Below are positions 19,889 through 29,045 of a stretch of 34,102 nucleotides of DNA, in pieces. A program made the position numbers and the translations under genes. This DNA comes from a virus. Under the pieces are notes generated by a model that was not told the origin of the DNA, ran no database searches, and saw only the letters and a list, made by a program, of their open reading frames with translations. Numbering within the stretch: the first letter of the stretch is position 1; every line of letters starts with the position of its first letter. The stretch is taken from positions 1-34,102 of the IMG/VR virus record IMGVR_UViG_3300031697_000015; one strand, given 5' to 3'.

Positions 19889-19911
19889 ACAGAAAACGAC
19901 TAGACAAATAA

Positions 19912-19937
19912 AAAAAAGCCCCGAAATGATCGGGGCT
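19912..19937. terminator. Bidirectional intrinsic terminator
   Basis: AAAAAAGCCCCGA pairs with TCGGGGCTTTTTT around a short AATGA loop. It gives a U-tract on both strands and separates the converging early and late units. Confidence 0.9.
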
Positions 19938-19943
19938 TTTTTA

Positions 19944-20255
19944 TTATATCAATGAGATTTTCTTTTCAATATCTCTGGCCTTTTCGATCTCTGGTGTATT
20001 CACTTTGAACCAGGAGATGTTTTGTAGAACCACTTCATAAAAAGCTACTGACATACTGAAGATGGTTAGTACTGCTAGAAAGAATGTCTCAAGTCCTGGA
20101 AATTGATCTTTGTAAGACACATAAATAGCAGCAAGGACAGCACAAGTGAAGGCAAACACCTGCACACCCAATTTTCCATATCTAGGATAGACATACTTCT
20201 TGAGTAACGACGTTGCTACATTGATGGCAAATGTAATAGCTCCTAAAGTTATCAT
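19944..20255 (-). CDS. Holin-like membrane protein (103 aa)
   Basis: Three hydrophobic stretches are visible: residues about 3-17 (TLGAITFAINVATSL), 30-48 (GVQVFAFTCAVLAAIYVS) and 56-78 (ETFFLAVLTIFSMSVAFYEVV), then a charged tail (EIEKARDIEKKI). Holins are short membrane proteins with 1-3 helices and a charged end that permeabilise the inner membrane and let the endolysin reach the wall. It lies directly downstream of the amidase on the late strand, the usual lysis pairing. The family was not identified, so the call rests on topology and position. Confidence 0.65.
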   Translation of the reverse strand: MITLGAITFAINVATSLLKKYVYPRYGKLGVQVFAFTCAVLAAIYVSYKDQFPGLETFFLAVLTIFSMSVAFYEVVLQNISWFKVNTPEIEKARDIEKKISLI

Positions 20256-20290
20256 AATTTTCTAATTAATTTTTATAAACTTTTTACTCT

Positions 20291-20974
20291 CTATAGAGTA
20301 CCATTTTTGATTCGCAGCTGAAGCTCAGATATCAGCTGCATAGTGGTGTATGCTTCAAGAGGATTCTCAGCTGACTGTTGCATCCCAAAGAGATAGTCAA
20401 CAGCATCAGCAATTCCAACAGCTGCTTTTCGGTATCCACCATCGCCTTGGATAGCAGCAATATCTTCCGGGTTTGAGATAAACCCAACCTCAACCAATGA
20501 TGCCCACATACTTGTTAGCCTGATCCAGCCGAGAGATCCAACAGCAGTCTGAGTATCAGGTTTGGCCCCTCGATTTGGAATCTGTAATTTTTCAGAAACA
20601 TTTAAGGAGAGTGCTTTTGCAATTTCTTCAGAAGTTTTTGATACTCCAAAGAAAGCCTCAGTCCCCCTAGCTTCAGGGTTTGAAAGATAGTTGAGATGGA
20701 TATCGATTGCCAAGCCAGCATTTAAGCTAGGAGCCTTCTCGTTGGCCCAATCAATCGATTCTCTCAAGTTTAAATGGTCCGGGACCGAATGGACCACGTA
20801 GCCACGATGCTCGAGTAACGGAACCACTTCGTCTCTAATTTTTGCACACTCAACCTGTTCAGTAACGTGGTTGTGTGAAGCTCCAGGATCGTCTACTTCA
20901 GGTGTATGAGGGTCATCCCAGTGCCCGGCATTAATGATAATTGTTTTTGAGACTTCTTTTAATTGTCCAAACAT
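20291..20974 (-). CDS. N-acetylmuramoyl-L-alanine amidase (Amidase_3 endolysin)
   Basis: 227 residues. IIINAGHWDD holds the first zinc His (about 18), followed by a conserved Glu in HVTEQVECAKI, AIDIHLNYLS with the second His, and SLVEVGFISNPED with the catalytic Glu. This is the Amidase_3 pattern (NxGHG, SxHxN, ExxFxSN). The enzyme cuts the amide between MurNAc and L-Ala of peptidoglycan. A short C-terminal helical tail (from about 195) may bind the wall. It sits between the large virion protein and the holin-like gene, so it acts at lysis. No signal peptide is visible, which agrees with holin-dependent release. Confidence 0.9.
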   Translation of the reverse strand: MFGQLKEVSKTIIINAGHWDDPHTPEVDDPGASHNHVTEQVECAKIRDEVVPLLEHRGYVVHSVPDHLNLRESIDWANEKAPSLNAGLAIDIHLNYLSNPEARGTEAFFGVSKTSEEIAKALSLNVSEKLQIPNRGAKPDTQTAVGSLGWIRLTSMWASLVEVGFISNPEDIAAIQGDGGYRKAAVGIADAVDYLFGMQQSAENPLEAYTTMQLISELQLRIKNGTL

Positions 20975-20982
20975 ATTTTAAT

Positions 20983-23900
20983 TTAGAATGATACCGTTTC
21001 GCCGGCAGATGAATTTTCATCTTTTCCAGCATTACGGATTGGTCTAGTAATAATTCCAGTTGGTACTCCTACCAACTTACCGGCTGCGTCGACGATATAA
21101 GTTATAGCATCAACAATGTCTCCTATCCTTAATTGATCTATTGCTTTTTCGAGATCGGTCACTGATGAGAAGGTTGCTGACCCCCCGAAATTGAACCTGT
21201 CTCCAAAAGCTCTATCCAATAAAGACTGGCCCATTTGACCCATCAAAGGAATATATGTTATTGGTCCAAAAATTGATCTCAATAACACTTCTTTATTGCT
21301 TTTTTTGTATTTATCGTCAACAAGGAAAGAATTGTTAGCGAATAAATTATAAAGCAATGGAGCAACCATCCAAGCAACAACGAAGTTTTTTATATTTCTT
21401 GATTTTGAACCTCTTCCATATTTCAGGTTTCTGGCTGAGTTAACCATCACCCGAAGGTACTTCACCGGCTGACCTTGAAACATGGTAAACAGTTTTGCCC
21501 ACGATCCACCTCTTTGAACCGGTGAGAGAGTGTCCAATCCAGATGTTTCTTGTGTTCTCTCAACAATATCTTCAGCATACTCAATAGCTTTCTTCTCTGT
21601 CATTCCTTTTTTAAGTCCATCTTTGTATGCTGCCCACATCCCCTGCATTACCGATGAAGCATCCCCCGCACGAAGCATGATGAATAATGCTTCATCAAAG
21701 TTTAGTTTATTCACTCTACTTGCTAATGCTTTATCATAACCTCTTTCTTGAGCAGCTTTAATATCTCGTTCCCAACCACCATGGTCGTAACGCTCTTTGA
21801 ATAAAGCTGAATTTTCAGAAAGAAATTTTACGTTATTTATTGGGTCTGTCCAGAAGTCAGCGATCCCTTTTACAAAAGGAACAGTATCTAATTCCATTAA
21901 GAAGTTTGCAACTCCAACCGGCTGCTTAATAGCAACTTTCCAGTTAGCTCCCAATATAGCTTTTGTGGTGTTGGTTCTCCATGTGTCCACCCACTTAACG
22001 ACCTTTTCTTTTGCAACACCCCCTCGGGCAAAATCATTAAGAGCCTCATCGATGAAATCAAGATAATACTTACCATGAAATTCTCTTATAGCCTGTCTGA
22101 CTTCCTTATTCCCATAGAATGATCTCAGATCATTCAGTCTCTCTTGCCAAGCGATGTAATGTTCGCTGTGGAGGATGTGGCCGAAGGATTCCTGAAAAAC
22201 ATTAGTTGCTTTGATTTCAATATTATTATCTACACGCTCTTTCAAGGATCCTGTTCGGGCTGTTGCGTAAGCAGCTGATTCCCTAGCTAATAAGACACTG
22301 GTTGGAATAATATCCTCAATATTTCTAGGAAGAGGTGAATGGAATTCACTAAAGGTCATATCAACACCAGCATCTTTCACATAGACAGCGTTCAATCGGT
22401 CGTAGTAGTCTCGATAAAATACATCGATATACCATTTACCCATAGCGACATCTTCTTTTGTTAAGATTGATGTTATTTTTTCTTTTACTTCTGGAGTCCA
22501 GCCGGCTTTGTCAAAATCTTTTTCTAGTCGAGGATCTTCAAATAACATTTTGTACTTAACAGCTTCAGCTCTTGTTAGTTTGAAATTTTTAATTGTGCCA
22601 TCTTCTAGCGGAATTTTACCAACAGATTCAAGTACTGACATCTCAATAAATAGTTGCTGTGCTTCTTTGTCATTTTTAAGTCCGTAGATATCTTTAATGG
22701 CGGCATCAACTTTCTGAATCATTTTCTTCGTACCTCTATATTCGTCTGACCTAGCGTTTTTTACTTCACGCATCATTTTTGAAATGTGACTACCATAAAC
22801 TTCTCCTCCTTTTTCAAATTTACTTAGAGCATCGCCGACTTCTGCCCAACCTTCAATTAAGTAAACTTCTCCGGACATTATTTTTTCAACAACACCTTTT
22901 ATTACGCCGAGTGATTTCTCTCTTCTTATACCTTCTGATTCTGAAGGTAATTTTTTACCACCGGTTAGAATCTCCAAGCCCTTATCTCTATTCCGCTGTC
23001 TTTTTGTTTCCAGATTAAAACGATCTAGTTCTCTGAGGGTTTTTCCTTTTTCAATAACAGACTCAATACGAGACAAGGTTTGGCTCAACTCTGAAAGGGT
23101 TTGATCTTTAAGTCCAACCATTCCAAGGATTTCAGTTTTCTTTAAAATTTCTCCAGGTATTTCCCCATAAGGATTGCTAGCTCTCTCTTCTGCAATTAAA
23201 TTTGCAATTTCAGTTTGAGCTAATTCGTAAGCAGAAATATCTTTATCTCCAGCATCCCTTCGCTGTTTTGCGAGCTGTTCAAATTTTTTAGATTCATTAT
23301 TGTACAAATCAATAAATCGCTGCTGGTCGATATTCATCTTCCCAACCTTGAAACCACTCCTTGTTTTTACCTTCACTCCATTGAGAAGATCTTTAATTTC
23401 AGAAATCATAGCTCGACGTTCAGTTGACTTTGATGAGGCTGAGATACGATCAATAATATCGAGAAATTCTTTTTCAGATTTTAAATTATTAATAGCTTTC
23501 AATAATTTTCCACGCTCCCGGAACGGAAGGATCTGAGCATATTCAATAGCCGCTTTCTTACGACCTTCAACAGTGGTGTTTCGGTCTTTAATCTTATCAA
23601 CGGTTTTTTCCTTTATCGTTCGCTGACGTTCACCTTCTATTTTTGTTCCTTCTTTTTTACCAGCACTGAATCCTTCTCGGGCACCCTTGGCTCGAGCTTT
23701 TACCTTATTTGTTAGCACTTGCTTCTCACTCATTTTAGAAGGCTCTCGAGTTGGGATTTTTTTATTTGTTGTTTGAGAGATTTTTCGCTGGATAGCTGTC
23801 TGAGTTTCTTTTTTAGGACCGCCGAACAACTCTTTTTCAAGAGCTGTTTTATTTTCCTTCATGTATGTGTTGGCTTTGTTCTCAAGAGAAGCCATGAACG

Positions 23901-25809
23901 TCTGAAGATTCTTACGGGCATCAATCATCGCACTATTATTCTGAGCTAACTTAGCTTCATTGATCTTGCTTTGAAGATTCTGCATTTTAGTCTGATCTTC
24001 AAAAGACATGGTTCTCGCGTGAGAAACTTCGTGCATTACGATGTCGCGTACATACCTAACAGAAAGTTCTTCCATAGACTCTCCTTCAAGTTTTTTGTAC
24101 ACCGTTGAATCAACACCTTCGTGAGCAAGAATAGTTGCGCCCTCCGATAGTTTTTTAAGGTTTTTCATTACGTCAGGCATATATATTTCTACCTTGCCAT
24201 TTTTGTATTCTGCCGGTATACCATTCAACGAAGGAGAATCAGTAACTTTAATCAAATCTCCTTCAGGAAGGTTAGCTTTTGCCGGATCTATTTTAAGTCC
24301 AAGTGTTTCATTGATACCTCCTACAATCTTTTGACCAAAAGCCACTGACTCGGCTGGGGTCAAAGAATTCACCCTTTCTAATAAACTAGGGGTAATAGAT
24401 TCAGTGATTAAGGCTTCAGGCGCGTTTTTAACCGGCTGAATTGGCACAGGAGTAGAGTTTGGTGACTTTCCTTCATCTAGTCGCAGTACCTCTTTTTGAG
24501 AGGCTCTCTGGACCGGTTTCCCGTTTATGTCGACAATTTTAATTGAAGTCGGTTCTATACCGAAGATCCCCTTAGCTTTCGCGAACCAAGGCTTGTCCAC
24601 GATGGTGGTGATTTTCTCGGCAGGAATTTCAATAGAGACTCCATCGTTGACGGCTTTTCGATATCCTTTTCCATCTAACCCCAGGTCCAAGATCATCGCT
24701 GACTCTTCAGCTGATAGCTTCGCTCCATCGACGAAGATGGATTTTACCTTCTCCGGAGAGATGTAAACATTCCGAGGCAACTGATTTGTTTCGATAATAT
24801 CTTTTGTGACCGCAACTTTAATACTTTCACGAAGAGCTGCTGTCTTTTTGTAACCAACACTTCCTGCCTTACCGGCTGCAATCTGAGCAAGAAGAGATGA
24901 AAGTTCTTCAGCTGCTGGTCGAATATCATCTTTTGTTTTGTCAGTCACCGGAAGAGCATCAACTGCTTTCCCTGCGGCCCAACCACCACCTTCACCAATC
25001 TTTCCAAATATATAATTAAAGCCTTGTACAGAATTAACACCAGTAAAAGGTATATTCGGCTGAGGAACTTCCTCAGCGGCAGTAAAGACGGCTGTCAATG
25101 GAGACAAGAGAACCCCGATATCGGCAACGGCAGCTGATACCCCAGAAGCGGTTCTTGAAATAGGAGTGACAGAATCATCCTTTACATAGTTAGGACCACC
25201 GTCAGGATTTCTTTTAATTCCCCCGATTTGAGTGAGTAGTTCACTATTCTTTTGAGAATAATGGTCGAGAGCTCCGCTAAAAGCCTCTTGGGCTCGAGTA
25301 AAGATTCGACCAAGAGCACCAGCTGGCGGCGATACCTGGATATATCCTTCTTTTTCTATAGCGTATTCAGTAGCGAGTCGTTTTGCTTCTCCATTTTCAG
25401 TCCCCTTAAATGTTTTGAGAAACTTTCCTTCAGGAGATCGGACATCGACTGAGGTAGCAAAATATTCCGGAGAGGCAATACTTCCGTTTTCTTCGATACT
25501 CTTTTTCTTTATAGCCTCAGCTACCGCGGCACGTTCTTTTCCAACTCGAGAGTTAGCTACCGGCTCAGCATACTTGGTAGTGTATTTTTCACGATTGGTT
25601 CGATTGTCAGCTGGAGTAACGCTTGGTCCGGAATTGTATATATCCCTCCCAGAACCAGCGATTGTAACCGGGTTGAGTTCTGCTTTTGGTCCATACTTTT
25701 TTGTCATCGCTTCCCGGAGCGAGTTTGATGACCCGCCAGGACTTTCAGTGACCCCTGGACTTGAGCCGCTGTATTTTGTCGCCAGTGCTTCTCTAAGAGG
25801 ATTTGCCAT
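20983..25809 (-). CDS. Large polyvalent virion protein (1608 aa) with HExxH site
   Basis: The N-terminus carries the short motif LREALATKYSG, repeated as LREAMTKKYGP and loosely later (NREKYTTKYAEP). Residues about 330-420 resemble a large-polyvalent-protein-associated domain (YISPEKVKSIFVDGAKL; VSIEIPAEKITTIV). A metalloprotease-like VMHEVSHARTM lies at about 591-601 (HExxH). Long basic and acidic coiled segments run from about 620 to 1000. The C-terminal third (AEDIVERTQETSGLDT; KLFTMFQGQPVKYL; then a hydrophobic segment near 1470-1490) resembles phage proteins that carry effectors in the particle. It is probably injected with the DNA. No other domain was identified with confidence. Confidence 0.65.
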   Translation of the reverse strand: MANPLREALATKYSGSSPGVTESPGGSSNSLREAMTKKYGPKAELNPVTIAGSGRDIYNSGPSVTPADNRTNREKYTTKYAEPVANSRVGKERAAVAEAIKKKSIEENGSIASPEYFATSVDVRSPEGKFLKTFKGTENGEAKRLATEYAIEKEGYIQVSPPAGALGRIFTRAQEAFSGALDHYSQKNSELLTQIGGIKRNPDGGPNYVKDDSVTPISRTASGVSAAVADIGVLLSPLTAVFTAAEEVPQPNIPFTGVNSVQGFNYIFGKIGEGGGWAAGKAVDALPVTDKTKDDIRPAAEELSSLLAQIAAGKAGSVGYKKTAALRESIKVAVTKDIIETNQLPRNVYISPEKVKSIFVDGAKLSAEESAMILDLGLDGKGYRKAVNDGVSIEIPAEKITTIVDKPWFAKAKGIFGIEPTSIKIVDINGKPVQRASQKEVLRLDEGKSPNSTPVPIQPVKNAPEALITESITPSLLERVNSLTPAESVAFGQKIVGGINETLGLKIDPAKANLPEGDLIKVTDSPSLNGIPAEYKNGKVEIYMPDVMKNLKKLSEGATILAHEGVDSTVYKKLEGESMEELSVRYVRDIVMHEVSHARTMSFEDQTKMQNLQSKINEAKLAQNNSAMIDARKNLQTFMASLENKANTYMKENKTALEKELFGGPKKETQTAIQRKISQTTNKKIPTREPSKMSEKQVLTNKVKARAKGAREGFSAGKKEGTKIEGERQRTIKEKTVDKIKDRNTTVEGRKKAAIEYAQILPFRERGKLLKAINNLKSEKEFLDIIDRISASSKSTERRAMISEIKDLLNGVKVKTRSGFKVGKMNIDQQRFIDLYNNESKKFEQLAKQRRDAGDKDISAYELAQTEIANLIAEERASNPYGEIPGEILKKTEILGMVGLKDQTLSELSQTLSRIESVIEKGKTLRELDRFNLETKRQRNRDKGLEILTGGKKLPSESEGIRREKSLGVIKGVVEKIMSGEVYLIEGWAEVGDALSKFEKGGEVYGSHISKMMREVKNARSDEYRGTKKMIQKVDAAIKDIYGLKNDKEAQQLFIEMSVLESVGKIPLEDGTIKNFKLTRAEAVKYKMLFEDPRLEKDFDKAGWTPEVKEKITSILTKEDVAMGKWYIDVFYRDYYDRLNAVYVKDAGVDMTFSEFHSPLPRNIEDIIPTSVLLARESAAYATARTGSLKERVDNNIEIKATNVFQESFGHILHSEHYIAWQERLNDLRSFYGNKEVRQAIREFHGKYYLDFIDEALNDFARGGVAKEKVVKWVDTWRTNTTKAILGANWKVAIKQPVGVANFLMELDTVPFVKGIADFWTDPINNVKFLSENSALFKERYDHGGWERDIKAAQERGYDKALASRVNKLNFDEALFIMLRAGDASSVMQGMWAAYKDGLKKGMTEKKAIEYAEDIVERTQETSGLDTLSPVQRGGSWAKLFTMFQGQPVKYLRVMVNSARNLKYGRGSKSRNIKNFVVAWMVAPLLYNLFANNSFLVDDKYKKSNKEVLLRSIFGPITYIPLMGQMGQSLLDRAFGDRFNFGGSATFSSVTDLEKAIDQLRIGDIVDAITYIVDAAGKLVGVPTGIITRPIRNAGKDENSSAGETVSF

Positions 25810-25820
25810 AATAATTTATT

Positions 25821-27248
25821 TTAGAACCAGTTGCGAGGATTCCACCATTTAGAATCTCCTTCAGCTTTAGTTTTTGTTACAGAAGGATCTCCCTTTGAAG
25901 GGTCAACCAATACGCTGTAACCTTCTTTCATCGACCCATCCGGATTAAGGAATTGTCCATAATAATTTTCTATCACCTTGTCTTGATTTGAAGTGTCACT
26001 TCCACCTTTACCATACACTGCCTGAATCCAAGAGACGGATAATGTGTCACTAAAAGCATCGACCGCCTCTTCATAGGTTAGTCCGTTTGCTTTGAGTTGA
26101 AGCATGTGTTGCTTGTCAGCTGATGGACCATCCTTGTCTGACACAGTACTGGTTCCAGTAGCTGTACTCGCATTGAAGAGAGCCGTCTCATCAGCTGCCA
26201 TTTGTGGAAGCATCTTTCTAAGTGCCTCTTCTTTTGAATCAAGTAGCGTAACCCCACCAGCCAGGAAGGCTCGAGGATATTGAGTCATTAAATCTACCAC
26301 GTCATCTTTGTTACTTTGGACTCGGGTGTTTTCACTTTCGATAGCACTGAGTCTCTGATCGATGATTTCTTTTTCTCGAGCATCCAGGTTGATGAGATCA
26401 TTTGTTGCAAGATCTAACAGTGTGGTGAGAGCTTTGAAACTCTGTTCATTATCCTGCTTGATGGCAGCAATAGTAGAATCACCAAACGCCCGGGCAAGAT
26501 CCAGGTTTCCTTTGATTACTGCCGCAGTACCCTGAAGGGCACCGATGGTAGCAAGCCCTTGTTTCATTAAAGTAGACTCTGCTCCAGTAATGAATTTCAT
26601 TCTAGCTGGTCGATCTTTTTCATAAATGAGTCCGACCTCAAGCGCCTGTTGAGCATCTACCAGTTTTGTCTGGATGTCAGAATACAATTTAATATTTTGT
26701 TCGACCTTAAATTTCTTATTGTTTGCCTCCAGAGCATCTTGAGCATCAGTACTTCCTACATAATCCTGAATACCGGCAACCGCATTATCTTGTCTTTTTT
26801 GAGCAGCTGCTTTGTCCGTTGTCGTCATGTCCTGAAGTTCCTTCCGGAGCTTATCGATCTCCAGCTGACTGGATGTGAGTGTTGATTTTGCAACACTCGA
26901 TACTCGATCGGAAAATGGAGTAGTAGCTTCAGTGTTTGCATAGGTTGTTGGTTCAGGAAGATTTGACCCCTGCTCAATCTGAGAAGAAGTAACGGTTGAG
27001 TTATTGTACTTAGCCGCATTGACTGCTTCACTCGACCCCCCAGCTGGTGTATTTGGAGCAGGAGTTTTTGACTGCAAAGCCCCTAGCAACCGGGTGTTGA
27101 TGTCAGCATTTTTCCCCTGGCCGGCTAGGTTTAGATATTCCTGTTCGGAACCAGCAAAACCGTACTGAGTGGCCAGCTTTGCGCGTGAAGAGAGGGAGCT
27201 GTCCTGCCCGCTTTCTTTTAGATAATCGACTATTGATCCGTTTGCCAT
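25821..27248 (-). CDS. Helical virion/ejection-type protein (475 aa)
   Basis: Not recognised by family. It is mostly helical, with predicted coiled coils at about 125-165, 195-225 and 275-315 (LTSSQLEIDKLRKELQDM; LDAREKEIIDQRLSAIESE). The N-terminus includes RAKLATQYGF, like the ATKYG motifs of the next large protein. The C-terminus ends DSKWWNPRNWF. It lies 11 nt upstream of the 1608-residue gene. Phage internal or ejection proteins share this size, helical nature and position. It may travel in the particle with the polyvalent protein; tail-assembly scaffold is the alternative. Confidence 0.5.
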   Translation of the reverse strand: MANGSIVDYLKESGQDSSLSSRAKLATQYGFAGSEQEYLNLAGQGKNADINTRLLGALQSKTPAPNTPAGGSSEAVNAAKYNNSTVTSSQIEQGSNLPEPTTYANTEATTPFSDRVSSVAKSTLTSSQLEIDKLRKELQDMTTTDKAAAQKRQDNAVAGIQDYVGSTDAQDALEANNKKFKVEQNIKLYSDIQTKLVDAQQALEVGLIYEKDRPARMKFITGAESTLMKQGLATIGALQGTAAVIKGNLDLARAFGDSTIAAIKQDNEQSFKALTTLLDLATNDLINLDAREKEIIDQRLSAIESENTRVQSNKDDVVDLMTQYPRAFLAGGVTLLDSKEEALRKMLPQMAADETALFNASTATGTSTVSDKDGPSADKQHMLQLKANGLTYEEAVDAFSDTLSVSWIQAVYGKGGSDTSNQDKVIENYYGQFLNPDGSMKEGYSVLVDPSKGDPSVTKTKAEGDSKWWNPRNWF

Positions 27249-27253
27249 GATAT

Positions 27254-27490
27254 TTATACTTTATCTGCCTCGACAGCTTCCTTGAATCCTTCTTCTTCTG
27301 CTGCTGGCGGTTCTAATAAATCCTTGATGAGCCGGTGTTCACCCTGGAGACGAAACAGCTCAACGTTCATCTCCTTCTTTTTCTGGCCCAGGGTATTCTC
27401 CTGGAACTCAATGCTTCTGATTTCGGCTTGAATTTTTTCAAACTGGTTGCCGATTTCAATTTCTTTTTCCTCTAATTTTGATGTGTCCAT
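27254..27490 (-). CDS. Coiled-coil protein (78 aa)
   Basis: Residues about 3-55 form a continuous heptad-type coiled coil (KLEEKEIEIGNQFEKIQAE; LGQKKKEMNVELFRLQGEH). The tail is acidic. It overlaps nothing but sits 5 nt ahead of the ejection-type gene in transcription order, between two structural genes, so it is probably a small assembly chaperone or virion component. No family is recognised. Confidence 0.55.
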   Translation of the reverse strand: MDTSKLEEKEIEIGNQFEKIQAEIRSIEFQENTLGQKKKEMNVELFRLQGEHRLIKDLLEPPAAEEEGFKEAVEADKV

Positions 27491-27500
27491 AAAGTGATTG

Positions 27501-27872
27501 TTATTTTTTATTTTCTAAAGCTTCGATGCGGTCCAGTAGATCATTTATAAAGTATGCCATAGTCAGGTATAGGTCTTGCTTTGATTCGTACATACCGACC
27601 ATTTGACCCTCTAGTAACTGCTTCGGTTTCATCCCCATTGTAGGAAGTCTCGATGCCGGATCTACCCGGGAGCGCTTCTTCACTTCGTAGTCAGGATCTT
27701 CACTGGCCGGGTCGAAGGTTACAGGATTGAAATTTTTTGATGGATTGAGAACTTCATTCATCACATCTTGGTGAGCTTTTTTTCTTTCAACTAATGGTTT
27801 TGTTGAATCTGAAATAATTACCTGTTTTTCCAGTACGATGTCTTCTCTTGATTTTGAAATTTGAAATGCCAT
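27501..27872 (-). CDS. Hypothetical virion-module protein (123 aa)
   Basis: Not recognised. The N-terminal half is basic and helical (SKSREDIVLEKQVIISD), with a Pro/Asp-rich centre (FDPASEDPDYEV) and a C-terminal helix (LYLTMAYFINDLLDRIEALE). It lies 10 nt from the coiled-coil gene and overlaps nothing, in the tail module. Possibly a head-tail or tail-assembly protein by position. Confidence 0.5.
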   Translation of the reverse strand: MAFQISKSREDIVLEKQVIISDSTKPLVERKKAHQDVMNEVLNPSKNFNPVTFDPASEDPDYEVKKRSRVDPASRLPTMGMKPKQLLEGQMVGMYESKQDLYLTMAYFINDLLDRIEALENKK

Positions 27873-27873
27873 A

Positions 27874-29040
27874 TTATGTTGCAGTTAAATCTATTGATCC
27901 TCGGAAACCATTCACGTAACACTCAAAATATTTTGAGCCACCGTCGTAATACCTCATCTCTCCGGAAACAGCCACGTGCGTGGTGCGGCCGGTTTCGAAG
28001 TAGAAAGCTCGAGCATTATCAACGTAACCACCACCAGAGAGTTGGATGATGTCAGCATTGAAAACGTTGCCGGTAATATCATCCATCCCGGTGATATCAA
28101 ACCCACCCATCGCAATACTCCCTGTCATAGTGATTGAGCCAACCGCCGTGATGTCGTTGTTATTCATGTCGAGATCACTCGCCATCCCCAGGGTGATTGC
28201 AAGGGTTCTGTTGATGGTTACATCGTCAGCGAAGGTTGCGTCTCCAACGATGTCGATATCGTTAGTGGCGATAAATATTCCATCCCCATTCCCGATTGCC
28301 ATACCGGCTGAATCAGTCGTTCCTTCTTGGAGGTACCAGTAAGCATCTCCGATTAGAGTTTCGCACTGGATACCGTTTCCTCCAGCAAAGACAAACGGAG
28401 TAATTGATGCGTATACAGTTCCACCGTTCATAAACTTAATGGAATCATCTCCACCTCCAAGTACAGTCCTGAGTCCAGAGCTCGAAGTTTGAACCGTACC
28501 ACCAGTAATAGTTATACCGGTGATAGTACCGGCTGTAATAGTACCGATGTTTGCTGAGATGGCTGAAAGACTAGATACACTAATTTTTGTAGCAGTGACC
28601 GCATTAGCATTAATTTTATCTGTCGTTACAGAGTTGGACCCAAGGTAAGTGGCTGTGATATTCCCGGTACCAACATCAGTCAGAGCTTCCCCTACCTGAA
28701 GATAACCAGTGAGCGTCACTGATGAAGCAACCATATTTCCGTCTTTGTCTACCCGGAATGGTGCATCAAGTGGTGCCTTAGCTCCGACCCAAAGCCTCCA
28801 GGTAGGATTCTGAGCATCCAAGATAGCAACATCTTCATCAGCCCCGGCTACAAAACGAGCTTTTGAATTGATAGTTTCTTTTGTTTGGTAGAGCTTTGAT
28901 CCGAAGTTTTTATTCGTAACCCGGTAGTCGAGTGATTGCAGTTGGTCCCGGAAGTCATTTACAAGGTCAACAAGATCCCCATACGGTATCGTATCGGTTG
29001 AAGGCTCCATCAGATCATTTTGTTTCTTGTTGTCTTCCAT
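27874..29040 (-). CDS. Tail fibre/tip-type protein (388 aa)
   Basis: The N-terminal ~30 residues contain a helix (DLVDLVNDFRDQLQSLDYR) of a type that trimerises tail tips. Then come long beta-rich repeats (SVTLTGYLQVGEALTDVG; ISANIGTITAGTITGITITGG, here split), a part with LRTVLGGGDDSIKF, and a C-terminal set with the pattern 'DMNNNDITAVGSITM'. This arrangement is common in phage fibres and tip proteins that touch the host. It lies between the beta-propeller-like gene and small structural genes. Receptor binding is the likely role; the receptor is unknown. Confidence 0.65.
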   Translation of the reverse strand: MEDNKKQNDLMEPSTDTIPYGDLVDLVNDFRDQLQSLDYRVTNKNFGSKLYQTKETINSKARFVAGADEDVAILDAQNPTWRLWVGAKAPLDAPFRVDKDGNMVASSVTLTGYLQVGEALTDVGTGNITATYLGSNSVTTDKINANAVTATKISVSSLSAISANIGTITAGTITGITITGGTVQTSSSGLRTVLGGGDDSIKFMNGGTVYASITPFVFAGGNGIQCETLIGDAYWYLQEGTTDSAGMAIGNGDGIFIATNDIDIVGDATFADDVTINRTLAITLGMASDLDMNNNDITAVGSITMTGSIAMGGFDITGMDDITGNVFNADIIQLSGGGYVDNARAFYFETGRTTHVAVSGEMRYYDGGSKYFECYVNGFRGSIDLTAT

Positions 29041-29045
29041 ATATT

